DNA of 64,000 nt, taken from positions 5,528,001 through 5,592,000 of the forward strand of contig NZ_CP049783.1 of assembly GCF_015710975.1 (NCBI RefSeq), written 5' to 3'. The translations under genes and the position numbers were made by a program. The stretch is from Paenibacillus polymyxa (lineage in GTDB: Bacteria > Bacillota > Bacilli > Paenibacillales > Paenibacillaceae). Below are positions 18,177-28,464 of the stretch, in pieces; the stretch's first letter is position 1; every line of letters starts with the position of its first letter. Under the pieces are notes generated by a model. That model searched no databases and was not told the DNA's origin. It saw nothing but the letters and a program-made list of their open reading frames with translations.

Positions 18177-19760
18177 CTATTCGTCAGCCAGCCATGTACG
18201 AAGCAGATTGACGAATTCGTCGGGTTTCTTTTTCGCCAGACTTTCAAGCTGTTTACGCACTTGACTTTCATTTGTCACACTTTCCATAGTAATGGACGGG
18301 AATTCCGTCGGCGTTGGCATAAGTTGCAATTCTTCATCCAACTCTTCTTCCTGATTACGACGACTGCGTACGATGAAGAAGATTACACCCGCCAACAGTG
18401 CCAGAACTGCAGCTCCGATGCCCCACATCCACGGGTTGGAAGCTGAGAAGAATGTATTGGTACTCGTAGGCGCCGGAGCAGCTTGCGAGAACACTGAAAC
18501 CTTTTTAGCCAAATCAGCGTCTGTAAAAGTAGTACCGGAATTCGCTAGCGATGCTCTTACAATATTAACCAAAATGTTTTGAATTGCTGTCTGAGTTGCA
18601 GTATCCAACGTTTGCTGACCTGTTGGTGGTTCAACTGCTACATTAATGGTTAAATCTTTTACAGTGTACGGACTTTGGATAATATCCCTTGCAATTCGGT
18701 TAACTTCGTAGTTAATCGTACTTGAGCTCTTATCCGAACTGGTATTGCCGGAATTGGCTCCTCCAGGGTAACCCGGGACATCCTGCGTTCCTGTCCCTGC
18801 AACTCCTCCAGTCTGTCCACTACTGCCCGTATAACTTTCCTGAATTTGTTGGGCACTGATTTCAATACCCTTCATTTTCGTTTGGTCAACAGGTGTGACC
18901 ATTTGTTCCTTTGATGTTACTTTGTCGAAATTTAGCTGTGACATAACCAGCACGTTTACCTTGTCGTCTCCAACAATTTTCGACAAAAATTGTTGGACAT
19001 TATTCCTTACATCGCTCTCAAACTTCTTCTGTAGAGCCATGTTTTCCTGAACACCACTCGTGAGTCCGCCTTGGCCGCCCTTGGCCGTTGGAATTAACTC
19101 ATATTCCTTATTGGTGATCGTAATGTTTTCTACTGGCAAATTCGGTACAGCCGTTTTTACCAGGTTAAAATATCCGTCGATCGCTTGTTGATTGGGAGTA
19201 AAACCAGGTTCGAATTCCATTTGAACCGAAGCAGAGGCTTTGTCCTTTTCTTCAAGTCCGGCAAAGATGTTTTCCTTTGGCATATTAATGACAGCTTTGG
19301 AGCTTTGGACACCGTCCATCCGTTCCAACAGTTGCTGTACTTCGCCGTTCAATGCGTTATTGTACTTCACATTGAACTCGTTCTCCGTCATGCCAATGGC
19401 CGAGGAGGACTGGTCAAAGGCGCTCATGCCGATTGACCCCTTTTGTATCAGCCCTTGGGACCCAACATCTACCTTCGCCTTATCTGCACTAGCGGTTGGG
19501 ACTGAAATTTGTGTCCCACCAGCATTAAGCTGATACGGTATACCCGCAGAATCGAGATATTTAATGACCCCAGCGGCATCATTTGCATTTAAATCCCGGA
19601 AGGCCACTTCATATTCGGTTTTGGTAAACTGCATCGTTAGCACTACAATGGCGATAATGATGAATGCTAGTGTCGAAACAAGTAATATCTTCTGTTTTTT
19701 GCTGAAATTATTCCAATACCCGGAAATCCTATCCCGGTATTGGGCGATTCTCTCGTTCAC
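18177..19760 (-). CDS. fliF: Flagellar MS-ring protein FliF
   Basis: FliF (527 aa) forms the membrane-embedded MS ring on which the rotor is built. It has two transmembrane helices (about residues 25-45 and 445-465) flanking a large periplasmic region with ring-building motifs (NAGGTQISVPTASADKAKVD; ENITITNKEYELIP). A short cytoplasmic tail (after ~468) should bind FliG. The start is GTG with GGGGTGA upstream. An unstructured Gly/Ser/Thr-rich loop lies near residues 300-340. Confidence 0.97.
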   Translation of the reverse strand: MNERIAQYRDRISGYWNNFSKKQKILLVSTLAFIIIAIVVLTMQFTKTEYEVAFRDLNANDAAGVIKYLDSAGIPYQLNAGGTQISVPTASADKAKVDVGSQGLIQKGSIGMSAFDQSSSAIGMTENEFNVKYNNALNGEVQQLLERMDGVQSSKAVINMPKENIFAGLEEKDKASASVQMEFEPGFTPNQQAIDGYFNLVKTAVPNLPVENITITNKEYELIPTAKGGQGGLTSGVQENMALQKKFESDVRNNVQQFLSKIVGDDKVNVLVMSQLNFDKVTSKEQMVTPVDQTKMKGIEISAQQIQESYTGSSGQTGGVAGTGTQDVPGYPGGANSGNTSSDKSSSTINYEVNRIARDIIQSPYTVKDLTINVAVEPPTGQQTLDTATQTAIQNILVNIVRASLANSGTTFTDADLAKKVSVFSQAAPAPTSTNTFFSASNPWMWGIGAAVLALLAGVIFFIVRSRRNQEEELDEELQLMPTPTEFPSITMESVTNESQVRKQLESLAKKKPDEFVNLLRTWLADE

Positions 19761-19797
19761 TCCGTCACCCCATCCGAAACTTTGCTAAACCCTCACT

Positions 19798-20112
19798 TTA
19801 CATCTGTGTACGCATGATCTCCTGATAGGCTTCGATCGCTTTGTTTCGGACCTGTGTAGTAAGCTGCAGGGAAAGCAGCGCTTGTTGTGAAGTGATCATG
19901 ACTTGATCTACATCAACTTTGCCTGCCATGAATTGGTCGGACATCTGGTGTGTAGCGGCTTCCTGCTGCCCTACTTCATTGAGAGCATCCTTTAGGAAGG
20001 ACCCAAAATCCTTCAAGGATTCGGAAGGCGTCGCTTTCGTCAACTCATTGTTAGGCGATTGAATCTGCTGTATTACCGGTGTCTGTACGTTAAACATGGC
20101 GTTCTGAATCAT
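19798..20112 (-). CDS. fliE: Flagellar hook-basal body protein FliE
   Basis: FliE (104 aa) links the MS ring to the rod and is the first rod substrate exported. The C-terminal half carries the family pattern DQFMAGKVDVDQVMITSQQA followed by LSLQLTTQVRNKAIEAYQEI. Start ATG with GGGAGAG 6 nt upstream. It lies between flgC and fliF as in Bacillus. Confidence 0.96.
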   Translation of the reverse strand: MIQNAMFNVQTPVIQQIQSPNNELTKATPSESLKDFGSFLKDALNEVGQQEAATHQMSDQFMAGKVDVDQVMITSQQALLSLQLTTQVRNKAIEAYQEIMRTQM

Positions 20113-20151
20113 GTTTTACTCTCCCTATTAAGTAGTTAGTAGTCCTGGAAC

Positions 20152-20604
20152 TTAGCGGCCGATTTCAAGCGCTTTGGAAACCATCGCCTTTGAAGCATTC
20201 AGAGCTGTTACATTGGCTTCGTATGAGCGTGTTGCGGAAATCATGTCGACCATTTCTTTCATTATGTCTACATTAGGCATATATACATAGCCATCTTTAT
20301 CAGCGTCCGGATGACCCGGATTGTACACTGGCTTCAAAGGTGACTGATCTTCCTGAATTTGCGAAACCTTAACGCCAGCGGCGCTTGTACTACTTCCTTC
20401 CATTTGAGCCTTCAAAACATCGGCAAAGCCAGATTGGTTCGGCTCCAAAACAACCGTTTTTCTCCGATATGGAATTGCTTGTCCATTCTCTACCTTCGCC
20501 CGAGTCGTCTCTGCGTTGGCAATGTTGCTCGATATAACGTCCATCCGCAACCGCTGGGCCGTAAGAGCAGATGCACTAATATCAAAGCCGTTGTTAATCT
20601 TCAC
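20152..20604 (-). CDS. flgC: Flagellar basal-body rod protein FlgC
   Basis: FlgC (150 aa) is a proximal rod subunit. It shows the N-terminal rod signature LRMDVISSNIANAETTRA and the C-terminal motif YVYMPNVDIMKEMVDMISATRSY (partly quoted as a landmark). The start is GTG at 20604 with AGGAC upstream. It follows flgB by 6 nt. Confidence 0.97.
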   Translation of the reverse strand: MKINNGFDISASALTAQRLRMDVISSNIANAETTRAKVENGQAIPYRRKTVVLEPNQSGFADVLKAQMEGSSTSAAGVKVSQIQEDQSPLKPVYNPGHPDADKDGYVYMPNVDIMKEMVDMISATRSYEANVTALNASKAMVSKALEIGR

Positions 20605-20610
20605 CTCGTC

Positions 20611-21018
20611 CTATCTCCCTTCTACCGCTGTTCTCATCATTTTGATGCGCTCATTAATTTCTTGGATGTAGGTATTATATCTTAGTTGATTTTCAGCCAT
20701 AAGACTCATTTCTCTGTCTATATCTACGTTGTTCATGTTGTTATTCATGACTGAGTACCCATCTTTGGTGACCGTGGCATCAGGAATGGAGTTCACAGGT
20801 CCTATTTGGAAATGTCTTGAATTGGTTACTTTTCCACGCAATGGCGTGACATCACCGTCCATTTGCTGCTGAAGCAGTTCTTCAAATGAAACCTCCGAAC
20901 GCTTAAAATACGGGGTATCCGCATTGGAAATATTATCGGCCATCACACGTTGTCTCGTATTGGCCGCCTGTACACCTGCCTGAAGCTTTTGAAAGCTTAC
21001 ATCACCCAGCAGATTCAT
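20611..21018 (-). CDS. flgB: Flagellar basal-body rod protein FlgB
   Basis: FlgB (135 aa) is a proximal rod subunit and the first gene of the long flagellar operon that runs to flhF and beyond the window. The rod signature RQRVMADNISNADTPYFKR is at residues 22-40, and NNVDIDREMSLMAENQLRYN is near the C-terminus. The ATG is preceded by GGAGGGAGGAGC, one of the strongest ribosome binding sites in the window, fitting a leading gene. Confidence 0.97.
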   Translation of the reverse strand: MNLLGDVSFQKLQAGVQAANTRQRVMADNISNADTPYFKRSEVSFEELLQQQMDGDVTPLRGKVTNSRHFQIGPVNSIPDATVTKDGYSVMNNNMNNVDIDREMSLMAENQLRYNTYIQEINERIKMMRTAVEGR

Positions 21019-21102
21019 TTAGCTCCTCCCTCCAGCGTCTACTCCAAAGTAAGATTCAATAAAACAAGATTTTTCACTTTTTTTCGACAATAAAATTTCA
21101 TA

Positions 21103-21108
21103 ATTATA
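21103..21108 (-). promoter_or_regulatory. Possible -10 element for the flagellar operon
   Basis: On the minus strand a TATAAT lies about 85 nt upstream of the flgB start codon, downstream of the hslU terminator. No good -35 is seen at 16-18 nt, and I see no sigma-D type box (GCCGATAT) in the 170 nt upstream of flgB. It is the best vegetative promoter candidate for the operon, but weak. Confidence 0.35.
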
Positions 21109-21190
21109 CATTTCTTTTAGGTCTTAAGTAGAAAATCTTAACTTTCTGTCATATATTCTAAGTTTCGTAGAGTTGGGACCTAATTACAAT

Positions 21191-21228
21191 AAGAAAAAAG
21201 CCCTATCTTTTTTAAAAAAGAGGGCTTT
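21191..21228 (-). terminator. Rho-independent terminator between hslU and flgB
   Basis: On the minus strand an AAAGCCCTCTTTTTT arm pairs with AAAAAAGATAGGGCTTT (one bulged base) and is followed by a T-rich tail. It should end transcripts from the trmFO-hslV-hslU side and separate them from the flagellar operon. Confidence 0.8.
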
Positions 21229-21425
21229 AGATGCATAAAATGTTAAATTTTTCAGGTTTTTTTCAAGAAAATGAATGTTTTCTTAGCACTTTACACCTGT
21301 AAAAGATTATACGTCCTACTTTTGGAATAGACAGAAAAATCATCAACTTAACCTGTGTCTAGGACTAAACGACGGTGCAAGATAGTGTTATTCTGGACCA
21401 CACACCCTATTTTTAGACACTCAGT
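21229..21425. other. Intergenic region downstream of hslU, no gene seen
   Basis: About 200 nt between the hslU stop and the terminator. No credible open reading frame with a ribosome binding site is present. A minus-strand TATAAT at about 21310 lies roughly 90 nt before the terminator, so a short untranslated RNA is conceivable, but the -35 is poor. In B. subtilis codY sits here. Confidence 0.4.
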
Positions 21426-22826
21426 TCACAAAATATACTGACTAAGGTCCCTGTTTTGGGCAATATCTCCCAGCTTCTCACGGACATATTCCGGGGTGAT
21501 AATCATACGATCCAATGTAAGCTCTGGTGCTTCAAATGACAGATCCTCCAGCAGCTTCTCTAGGATGGTATGCAAACGCCGTGCGCCGATATTTTCGGTG
21601 TTGCGATTAACGGACTCGGCAATACTAGCGATCTCACGGATCGCTTCCGTAGAAAATTCGACTTCTATTTCCTCGGTGCGGAGCAGTTCAGTGTATTGCT
21701 TGGTCAGCGCATTTTTAGGCTCCGTCAATATCGACACAAACTCATCCAAGGTCAGGCTACTTAGCTCCACCCGGATGGGGAAACGACCTTGAAGCTCTGG
21801 GATCAGGTCTGATGGTTTAGCCACATGAAAAGCCCCTGCAGCAATAAACAGAATGTAATCTGTTCTTACCGGGCCGTATTTGGTCATAATGGTAGAGCCC
21901 TCGACAATAGGTAAAATATCGCGCTGGACTCCTTCTCTCGACACATCTGGGCCACTTCCCTTGCCTTGGCTGGCAATCTTATCTATTTCATCAATAAAAA
22001 TAATACCCGATTGCTCAGCACGCTTCACAGACTCCTGAATCACATCATCCATATCGATCAGCTTGGCTGCTTCATCTTGAATCAGTACCTTGCGGGCTTC
22101 CTTGATTGGTAGCTTGCGCTTCTTCGTCCGCTTAGGCAGGAAACTCCCGAACATCTCCTGCATATTCATACCCATTTGTTCATTCCCTTGCCCAGCAAAC
22201 ATATCGAGCATATTGGGTGCGGTATCCTCCACATCAATCTCTATGACATCATCCTCAAGCTTACCGGACAACAGATCAAATTTAACCTTACGTCGCTTCT
22301 CTGCTAAGGTTCCGTCCTGTTGTGGCGGTTCTTCTTCTACCGAAGTCCCTGTGTTATTGCCAAACAGCATTTCAAAAGGGTTTCGTTGTGATTTATTTGA
22401 CTTTTCTGCAGGTACAAGGATATTGACAATCCGTTCATTTGCCATGTCCTCTGCTTTGTCTTTCACATTCTCTGTTCGTTCCGACTTGACGATACGGATA
22501 GATGTTTCCATCAGATCCCGCACCATGGATTCCACATCACGACCGACGTAACCCACTTCCGTAAATTTGGTCGCCTCTACCTTGACAAAAGGAGCCCCCA
22601 CTAGCCGCGCAAGTCTACGTGCAATTTCAGTTTTACCCACACCTGTCGGTCCGATCATCAAAATATTTTTGGGCACAATTTCATCCCGAATATCATCCGG
22701 CAGTTTACTACGCCGATAACGGTTGCGCAAGGCAACAGCAACAGATTTTTTAGCTTCCTTTTGTCCGACAATATACTTATCCAGCTCGGATACCACTTGT
22801 CTGGGCGTCAACGATTGATTATTCAT
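21426..22826 (-). CDS. hslU: ATP-dependent protease ATPase subunit HslU (ClpY)
   Basis: HslU (466 aa) is the AAA+ unfoldase of the HslUV (ClpYQ) protease. Walker A GPTGVGKT is at residues 59-66 and Walker B is [11 protein letters not shown]. The inserted I-domain (~130-250) holds low-complexity residues, and the sensor/C-terminal part is complete ([20 protein letters not shown]). ATG at 22826 is used because GGAGGA lies 7 nt upstream; an upstream GTG at 22841 contains that site. It follows hslV by 36 nt. Confidence 0.97.
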   Translation of the reverse strand: MNNQSLTPRQVVSELDKYIVGQKEAKKSVAVALRNRYRRSKLPDDIRDEIVPKNILMIGPTGVGKTEIARRLARLVGAPFVKVEATKFTEVGYVGRDVESMVRDLMETSIRIVKSERTENVKDKAEDMANERIVNILVPAEKSNKSQRNPFEMLFGNNTGTSVEEEPPQQDGTLAEKRRKVKFDLLSGKLEDDVIEIDVEDTAPNMLDMFAGQGNEQMGMNMQEMFGSFLPKRTKKRKLPIKEARKVLIQDEAAKLIDMDDVIQESVKRAEQSGIIFIDEIDKIASQGKGSGPDVSREGVQRDILPIVEGSTIMTKYGPVRTDYILFIAAGAFHVAKPSDLIPELQGRFPIRVELSSLTLDEFVSILTEPKNALTKQYTELLRTEEIEVEFSTEAIREIASIAESVNRNTENIGARRLHTILEKLLEDLSFEAPELTLDRMIITPEYVREKLGDIAQNRDLSQYIL

Positions 22827-22862
22827 TTTGCATTCCTCCACCCTTGAATACTCAGAGCCGAT

Positions 22863-23405
22863 TTACAATTCTTCCACGATAATCTGACTGTTCGTATACA
22901 CGCATATTTCCGAAGCAACCTCTAACGCTTCCCGTGCCATGTCCTTTGCTTCCATACCAGAGCCATGACGTTTGAAAGCACGGGCAGCTGCCAATGCAAA
23001 ATTACCACCTGAGCCAATGGCCAACACATCATCGTCAGGTTCAATAATTTCTCCGCCTCCAGAGATGAGCAGCATCCCGGACGAGTCCATCACAATCATT
23101 AACGCTTCCAGCTTGCGTAGTACACGATCCTGCCGCCAGTCCTTAGCCAGTTCTACAGCAGCCCTTTGAAGATTGCCGTGATGTTCCTCCAGCTTATTTT
23201 CAAACTTTTCAAACAATGTGATAGCATCGGCCACCGAACCCGCAAATCCCGCAACGACCTGACCACGATACAATCTACGTACTTTTTTAGCCGTCTGCTT
23301 CATCACAACACTGTTGCCGAACGTTACCTGCCCATCACCCGCAATAGCTCCTTTGCCATTATGGCGTACAGCACAGATGGTGGTAGCATGAAAGGACATA
23401 TCCAT
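22863..23405 (-). CDS. hslV: ATP-dependent protease proteolytic subunit HslV (ClpQ)
   Basis: HslV (180 aa) is the N-terminal nucleophile peptidase of HslUV. The conserved block [21 protein letters not shown] and [13 protein letters not shown] place it firmly. ATG at 23405 (MDMSFHATT) is chosen for its AAGGAGGAGC site; the frame opens 8 codons earlier. Mature HslV begins at a Thr or, in B. subtilis ClpQ, a Ser a few residues in. Here both Ser4 and Thr7/Thr8 are available, so the true nucleophile cannot be fixed from sequence. Confidence 0.96.
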   Translation of the reverse strand: MDMSFHATTICAVRHNGKGAIAGDGQVTFGNSVVMKQTAKKVRRLYRGQVVAGFAGSVADAITLFEKFENKLEEHHGNLQRAAVELAKDWRQDRVLRKLEALMIVMDSSGMLLISGGGEIIEPDDDVLAIGSGGNFALAAARAFKRHGSGMEAKDMAREALEVASEICVYTNSQIIVEEL

Positions 23406-23431
23406 AACGCGCTCCTCCTTTTCCTTCATTC

Positions 23432-24772
23432 TTATGCCTGTACTTCTGTTGACATAACTCCCGTTTGGTTGATATAACCGCGCAAACTTTCCAACGCGCG
23501 ATTTGCGAGAGCTTCATTCTTTTCCTTTTTGTTACGAATGCGTGTCTCCAGCTTTGGAAGAAGACCAAAGTTTGCATTCATCGGTTGGAAATGTTTGAAG
23601 TCAGCAGTTGTAATATATCGTGCCATACTGCCTAGTGTCGTTTCCGCAGGAAATACGAACATTTCCTGTCCACGTGCTGCTCGTGCTGCATTTATACCAG
23701 CCAGCAAACCTGAGGCCGCCGACTCCACATAACCCTCTACACCTGTCATTTGTCCGGCAAAGAACAGATTACTTCTTCCCTTGAACTGATAAGTTGGGTG
23801 AAGCTGTTGTGGAGAATTAATAAAGGTATTGCGATGCATCACACCGTAACGTACAAACTCTGCCTCTTCGAGTCCCGGAATCATTGAAAACACACGCTTT
23901 TGCTCCCCCCATTTGAGGTGAGTCTGGAAACCAACCAGATTATATAGCGTACCTGCAGCGTTGTCTTGTCGAAGCTGAACAACTGCATAGGGTAGTTCCC
24001 CTGTATGTGGATTTACAAGACCTACAGGTTTCATCGGTCCGAACAATGCCGTTTGTTTCCCGCGCTGCATCATCACTTCGATAGGCATACAGCCTTCGAA
24101 GTAGATTTCTTTTTCGAACTCCTTGACTTGTGCCACCTCAGCAGTAATTAAAGCCTCATAGAAAGCATCAAATTCCGCTTCGTTCATCGGACAATTTAAG
24201 TAAGCTGCTTCTCCTTTATCATAACGGGAAGCCAGATAGACCTTGCTCATATCGATGGAGTCCTTCTCTACAATCGGAGCTGCCGCATCGTAGAAATAAA
24301 AATACTCCTCTCCCATCAGCGTTTTGATCTGTTCTGACAAAGCTGGAGAAGTTAATGGTCCCGTGGCAACGACCACAATACCGTCCTCTGGGAGTTCCTG
24401 AAGTTCTTCATTAACGACTTCGATCAAAGGATGTTGATGAAGCGTATCTGTAATATGACCGGAAAATCCATCACGATCCACTGCCAATGCCCCACCAGCT
24501 GGAACAGCATGGAGATCTGCCGCACTCAGAACCAAAGAGTTTAGTATTCTCATTTCTTCCTTCAATACGCCTACTGCATTCGTCAGACCGTTCGCGCGCA
24601 AGGAATTACTACATACAAGTTCGGCAAATTTATCTGTATGATGTGCGGGCGTTTTTACAACCGGTCTCATTTCATATAATTTAACTGGCACTCCACGGCT
24701 TGCAATTTGCCAGGCAGCTTCGCTGCCCGCCAAACCTGCTCCGATGACCGTTACCTTTTGTAGTTCACTCAC
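23432..24772 (-). CDS. trmFO: Methylenetetrahydrofolate-tRNA-(uracil-5-)-methyltransferase TrmFO
   Basis: TrmFO (446 aa; Gid) makes 5-methyluridine at position 54 of tRNA using methylene-THF and FADH2. The FAD-binding [11 protein letters not shown] is at residues 11-21. Family blocks such as [20 protein letters not shown] and [15 protein letters not shown] are present, and the C-terminal [18 protein letters not shown] completes the flavin site. The start is GTG with AGGGGGA 7 nt upstream. It directly precedes hslV; the codV (xerC) gene found between these two in B. subtilis is missing. Confidence 0.97.
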   Translation of the reverse strand: MSELQKVTVIGAGLAGSEAAWQIASRGVPVKLYEMRPVVKTPAHHTDKFAELVCSNSLRANGLTNAVGVLKEEMRILNSLVLSAADLHAVPAGGALAVDRDGFSGHITDTLHQHPLIEVVNEELQELPEDGIVVVATGPLTSPALSEQIKTLMGEEYFYFYDAAAPIVEKDSIDMSKVYLASRYDKGEAAYLNCPMNEAEFDAFYEALITAEVAQVKEFEKEIYFEGCMPIEVMMQRGKQTALFGPMKPVGLVNPHTGELPYAVVQLRQDNAAGTLYNLVGFQTHLKWGEQKRVFSMIPGLEEAEFVRYGVMHRNTFINSPQQLHPTYQFKGRSNLFFAGQMTGVEGYVESAASGLLAGINAARAARGQEMFVFPAETTLGSMARYITTADFKHFQPMNANFGLLPKLETRIRNKKEKNEALANRALESLRGYINQTGVMSTEVQA

Positions 24773-24799
24773 TTTTAAATCCCCCTGCTATCTTTGTTC

Positions 24800-26902
24800 T
24801 TAAGAAGTCTCTACACTCTCATCGCTCTCTTCCAGCATTTCGCTGTGATCGCAGACGGTGCAGTTGAGCTTCGTCCCCTGTTTAGTACGTTTTTCGACCA
24901 TTAGGCCACTGCAACTTGGACAAGGCTTAATGGACGGTTTATCCCAGGATACAAAATCACATTCTGGATAGCGGTCACATCCGTAAAAGACACGTCCTTT
25001 TTTACTTCGTCGTTCGACGACATGTCCCTCACCGCATGTAGGACAATTCATCCCGATATCCTTGACAATTGGCTTGGTGTTACGGCAATCCGGGAAGGCA
25101 GAGCAAGCCAGGAATTTACCAAAACGACCCAGCTTATATACCATTTGACTGCCACACTTGTCACAGATGACGTCGGATACTTCATCCTTGATTTCAATTT
25201 CTTTCATTTCTTCTTCAGCCACTTCCAGACGCTTTTCGAATGACTCATAAAAGTCACTCAACACCTTGACCCAATCACCTTCGCCCTCTTCGACGTGGTC
25301 AAGATCACCTTCCATATTCGCAGTAAATTCTACATTCAGAATCTCTGGAAAAAATTCTTCCATCTGCTCAATGACCAACTCTCCCAGCTCGGTTGGGAAG
25401 AACTTCTTTTCCTCAATAGCGACGTAACCGCGCTTCTGAATGGTTTCCAGGGTCGGTGCATACGTACTCGGGCGTCCTATACCCAATTCCTCCAGTGTCT
25501 TCACCAGTCGTGCTTCCGTATAACGAGGAGGCGGTTGTGTAAAATGCTGCTTCGGTTCAACCGATTCCTTTTTCAGCTTATCGCCCGGCTGAAGTGGCGG
25601 CAACAGCTTATCTTCTTCGGTTTTACCGTCGTCATTCCCCTCCACATACACTTTCATGAAGCCTGGAAAGCGAACCTTCGAACCGGCTGCCCGGAATATC
25701 GTCTCGCCTGCTTCAATATCAACGGACAAAGTATCCATAATAGCGGAAGCCATCTGACTCGCCATAAAACGTTCCCATATCAGTTTGTACAATCGGAACT
25801 GGTCTCTACTCATAAAAGGCTTAACGGTTTCCGGATCACGCAAGGCGGAGGTTGGACGAATCGCTTCATGCGCATCCTGAGCATTAGCCGATTTTTTTGA
25901 ATACTGACGAGGACTTTCAGGCACAAAATCTTCGCCATATTTTTGAATAATGACCTCTTTCGCTTCCTCTTGAGCCGAAGTAGCGATCCGTGTGGAATCC
26001 GTACGCATATACGTAATCAGACCCACAGTCCCTTCTTTACCTAAATCCACACCTTCATACAGCTGCTGCGCTACAGACATGGTTTTAGATGCCCGGAAGT
26101 TGAGCTTTCGAGCCGCCTCTTGCTGCAAGGAACTTGTTGTGAATGGAGGAGACGGATTGCGTAAACGCTCCTTCTCTTTCACATCGCGCACCTTGTAAGA
26201 CGATTTTCCGATAGCTTCTAACACTTCTTGTACATCCGCTTCGCTAGAGAGCTCTTTCTTTTCGCCGCGTAGCTTATGGAATTTCGCTTCAAAAGTGCTG
26301 TCCTTAATAGCTAGTTTAGCTGTTATCGTCCAGTATTCTTCCGGTACAAACTCATTGATCTCGTTTTCCCGGTCCAAAATAATTTTCACTGCAACCGACT
26401 GTACACGCCCAGCTGACAGACCCTTTTTTACCTTTTTCCAGAGCAATGGACTAATTTTGTAGCCGACAAGTCGATCCAATATCCGTCGTGCCTGCTGCGC
26501 ATTGACCAAATCCATATTGATCTTGCGTGGGGTTTTAAAAGCATCTTTGACGGCCTGCTTCGTAATTTCATTAAACACCACACGACAATCCGCCGTATCG
26601 TCCAGTTCCAGCGCATGCGCCAGATGCCAAGCAATAGCCTCACCTTCGCGATCCGGGTCAGCCGCCAGATATACTTTTTTTACTTTTTTTCGGGCATCCT
26701 TTAACTCTTTTAGAATGGAGCCTTTACCTCGAATGGTAATATATTTGGGATTAAAATCATTTTCGACCTCTACGCCGATCTGGCTCTTAGGTAAATCCCT
26801 GATATGACCCATGGAAGCCTTGACGATATATTTGCTGCCTAAGTATTTGCCGATCGTCTTCGCCTTGGAAGGCGATTCCACGATGACGAGTGAATCCGCC
26901 AT
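24800..26902 (-). CDS. topA: DNA topoisomerase I
   Basis: TopA (700 aa) relaxes negative supercoils through a transient 5'-phosphotyrosine link. The N-terminal TOPRIM domain shows [16 protein letters not shown] and [15 protein letters not shown]. The catalytic tyrosine is in [13 protein letters not shown] (about residue 300). The C-terminus has three four-cysteine zinc ribbons (CDKCGSQMV...; CPTCGEGHV...; CPSCSGLMV...), the usual Gram-positive arrangement. ATG with GAGGAGGAAG upstream. trmFO follows after 27 nt. Confidence 0.98.
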   Translation of the reverse strand: MADSLVIVESPSKAKTIGKYLGSKYIVKASMGHIRDLPKSQIGVEVENDFNPKYITIRGKGSILKELKDARKKVKKVYLAADPDREGEAIAWHLAHALELDDTADCRVVFNEITKQAVKDAFKTPRKINMDLVNAQQARRILDRLVGYKISPLLWKKVKKGLSAGRVQSVAVKIILDRENEINEFVPEEYWTITAKLAIKDSTFEAKFHKLRGEKKELSSEADVQEVLEAIGKSSYKVRDVKEKERLRNPSPPFTTSSLQQEAARKLNFRASKTMSVAQQLYEGVDLGKEGTVGLITYMRTDSTRIATSAQEEAKEVIIQKYGEDFVPESPRQYSKKSANAQDAHEAIRPTSALRDPETVKPFMSRDQFRLYKLIWERFMASQMASAIMDTLSVDIEAGETIFRAAGSKVRFPGFMKVYVEGNDDGKTEEDKLLPPLQPGDKLKKESVEPKQHFTQPPPRYTEARLVKTLEELGIGRPSTYAPTLETIQKRGYVAIEEKKFFPTELGELVIEQMEEFFPEILNVEFTANMEGDLDHVEEGEGDWVKVLSDFYESFEKRLEVAEEEMKEIEIKDEVSDVICDKCGSQMVYKLGRFGKFLACSAFPDCRNTKPIVKDIGMNCPTCGEGHVVERRSKKGRVFYGCDRYPECDFVSWDKPSIKPCPSCSGLMVEKRTKQGTKLNCTVCDHSEMLEESDESVETS

Positions 26903-26943
26903 AGGCTCTTCCTCCTCTCAATTACTCACATGAATATGATAGA

Positions 26944-27007
26944 CTTCCTGAAATGTGGTGAGTATAGTTCGTTAGTACGAGCTATAAATTCAACACATTT
27001 CAGGAAG
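26944..27007. repeat. Long inverted repeat between dprA and topA
   Basis: Perfect 14-nt arms CTTCCTGAAATGTG (26944-26957) and CACATTTCAGGAAG (26994-27007) enclose a 36-nt loop that itself pairs (TATAGTTCG with CGAGCTATA, one mismatch). There is no U-run on either strand, so it is not a typical terminator. It lies 42-105 nt upstream of topA and would form a two-storey hairpin in the topA leader or dprA-topA mRNA. Role unknown. Confidence 0.75.
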
Positions 27008-27117
27008 TGGGGAAGGAGTAGGTATCCGCGATGCGGATAAACGCCATGTTTCCCTCCACCTATGTTTAAAATTGAATTTTGCGCATTTACTAACTAAGGA
27101 TTTGACAAAAACAACTA

Positions 27118-28236
27118 CTAAATAAGCTTGTATTTTGTGCCCGCTAGTTGAGCGATCCTTTTTTTTATGATTAACGATAACAGAACTGCGTGTAAAAGTC
27201 CAAAATCCCATGCCGTAGCATCAAGCAGTTCATCCAGTGTCATGGTTCCTTGTTCCAGCAGCACCACCACACGATTTTCCTCAGAAGTCTCACTTTCTGA
27301 TGCTTTGGAGACCTTCTTAAGATTAAGACTCTGTTCTCTATTGTATGAAGAAACCTGCCTTGTACGCAAATCTGCTTCATACTCCTCAATAATATCCGAA
27401 GCCTCAGTGACCGTTTTGGCTCCTTGCTTAATCAAGTTCAGCGTGCCTCTACTCTTCGGTGACGTAATGGGCCCAGGAACAGCAAACACATCTCGATTTG
27501 CCTCCAGCGCAGCATCCGCTGTAATCAAGGAACCGCTCCTAGCGTCTGCTTCGACAACGAGTGTCCCCTTCGTTAAACCGGCAATAATGCGATTACGTTG
27601 TGGAAACATCCCGGGATGCGACCTCGTACCTGGAGGATACTCCGATACGATCAGACCTTTACTAACCATCTCTGCAAACAAAGAGGCATTTTGGGGAGGA
27701 TAAATTTGATCAATCGCTGTTCCAAGCACACCAATCGTGTTGCCTCCCCGGCGTAGGGCTGTTTCATGGCAAATGCTGTCAATTCCTCTCGCTAATCCAC
27801 TCACTACTGTAATCCCTGCATTACATAATTCCTCTGTTAGTATCTCCGCTGCTCTTCGACCATACGCAGTAGGAACGCGAGTTCCTACCATGGCTACAGA
27901 ACATGTGTGCAAAAGTGATTTATCCCCTTTTGTATACATTACCCAAGGTGGGTCAACTGTTTCCTTCATTAATAGGGGGTAATCTTCGTCCACATAAGTT
28001 ACCATACCAATATCACTCGATTGAATTCGCTGATATCGTTCATGTACCCATTCTTCATCGTAACACTGTGCCGCAATGCGTGCCTGGTTGGGACTTAAGC
28101 CTATCTCAATCCACTTTTGTTCGCTAAAATGCAGTAGCTCATGCAATCGATAATCACTCGACCAAATACGCTGAATTGTTCTTCTTCCGATTCCTTCTAA
28201 CTCATGTAGACCTAATAAAAGCCATCTTTCTTCCAA
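27118..28236 (-). CDS. dprA: DNA processing protein DprA (Smf)
   Basis: DprA loads RecA onto incoming single-stranded DNA during natural transformation and protects it. The Rossmann-type core is visible (ARGIDSICHETALRRGGNTIG; LAGTAIDQIYPPQNASLF-like segment; SEYPPGTRSHPGMFPQRNRIIAGL in part). A C-terminal winged-helix-like domain (about 300-372) follows. I favour TTG at 28236 (GGGGGA upstream), giving 372 aa. The open frame reaches a TTG at 28320 but without a site. topA lies downstream in the same orientation. Confidence 0.93.
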   Translation of the reverse strand: MEERWLLLGLHELEGIGRRTIQRIWSSDYRLHELLHFSEQKWIEIGLSPNQARIAAQCYDEEWVHERYQRIQSSDIGMVTYVDEDYPLLMKETVDPPWVMYTKGDKSLLHTCSVAMVGTRVPTAYGRRAAEILTEELCNAGITVVSGLARGIDSICHETALRRGGNTIGVLGTAIDQIYPPQNASLFAEMVSKGLIVSEYPPGTRSHPGMFPQRNRIIAGLTKGTLVVEADARSGSLITADAALEANRDVFAVPGPITSPKSRGTLNLIKQGAKTVTEASDIIEEYEADLRTRQVSSYNREQSLNLKKVSKASESETSEENRVVVLLEQGTMTLDELLDATAWDFGLLHAVLLSLIIKKRIAQLAGTKYKLI

Positions 28237-28276
28237 ACTGTGGTTCCCCCATTCATGGAAGAGTGAACCCTTCCTT

Positions 28277-28305
28277 ATTTTGTGGCACAATGAATCATTT
28301 TGCAA
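28277..28305 (-). promoter_or_regulatory. Candidate vegetative promoter for dprA
   Basis: On the minus strand TTGCAA (28300-28305) and CAAAAT (28277-28282) are separated by 17 nt. They lie between the sucD terminator and the favoured dprA start. If used, transcription begins about 35 nt before TTG 28236, which also supports that start over the longer frame. Confidence 0.4.
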
Positions 28306-28332
28306 GCGTTTCCCTGACAAGCCTGTCTTAAC

Positions 28333-28385
28333 GCAAAAAAAAGCAACCTTTTCATCCCCTGTTTCAGAAGATAAAAAGGTTGCTT
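28333..28385 (-). terminator. Terminator after sucD
   Basis: On the minus strand AAGCAACCTTTTT pairs with AAAAGGTTGCTT, followed by TTTTTTT. It closes the sucCD operon; note that it lies about 80 nt beyond the sucD stop, just before the dprA promoter. Confidence 0.88.
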
Positions 28386-28464
28386 ACCTTTCTTTCATTA
28401 TACACTAGCCAGCAGCAAATTTCGATGCTGATTTACAGGCTGTATATTAATGAAGAAACACGAT

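Noticed and set aside
21019..21190. Sigma-D promoter for the flagellar operon
   Set aside because: I looked for TAAA with GCCGATAT spacing upstream of flgB and found none; only a weak sigma-A-like -10 is present.
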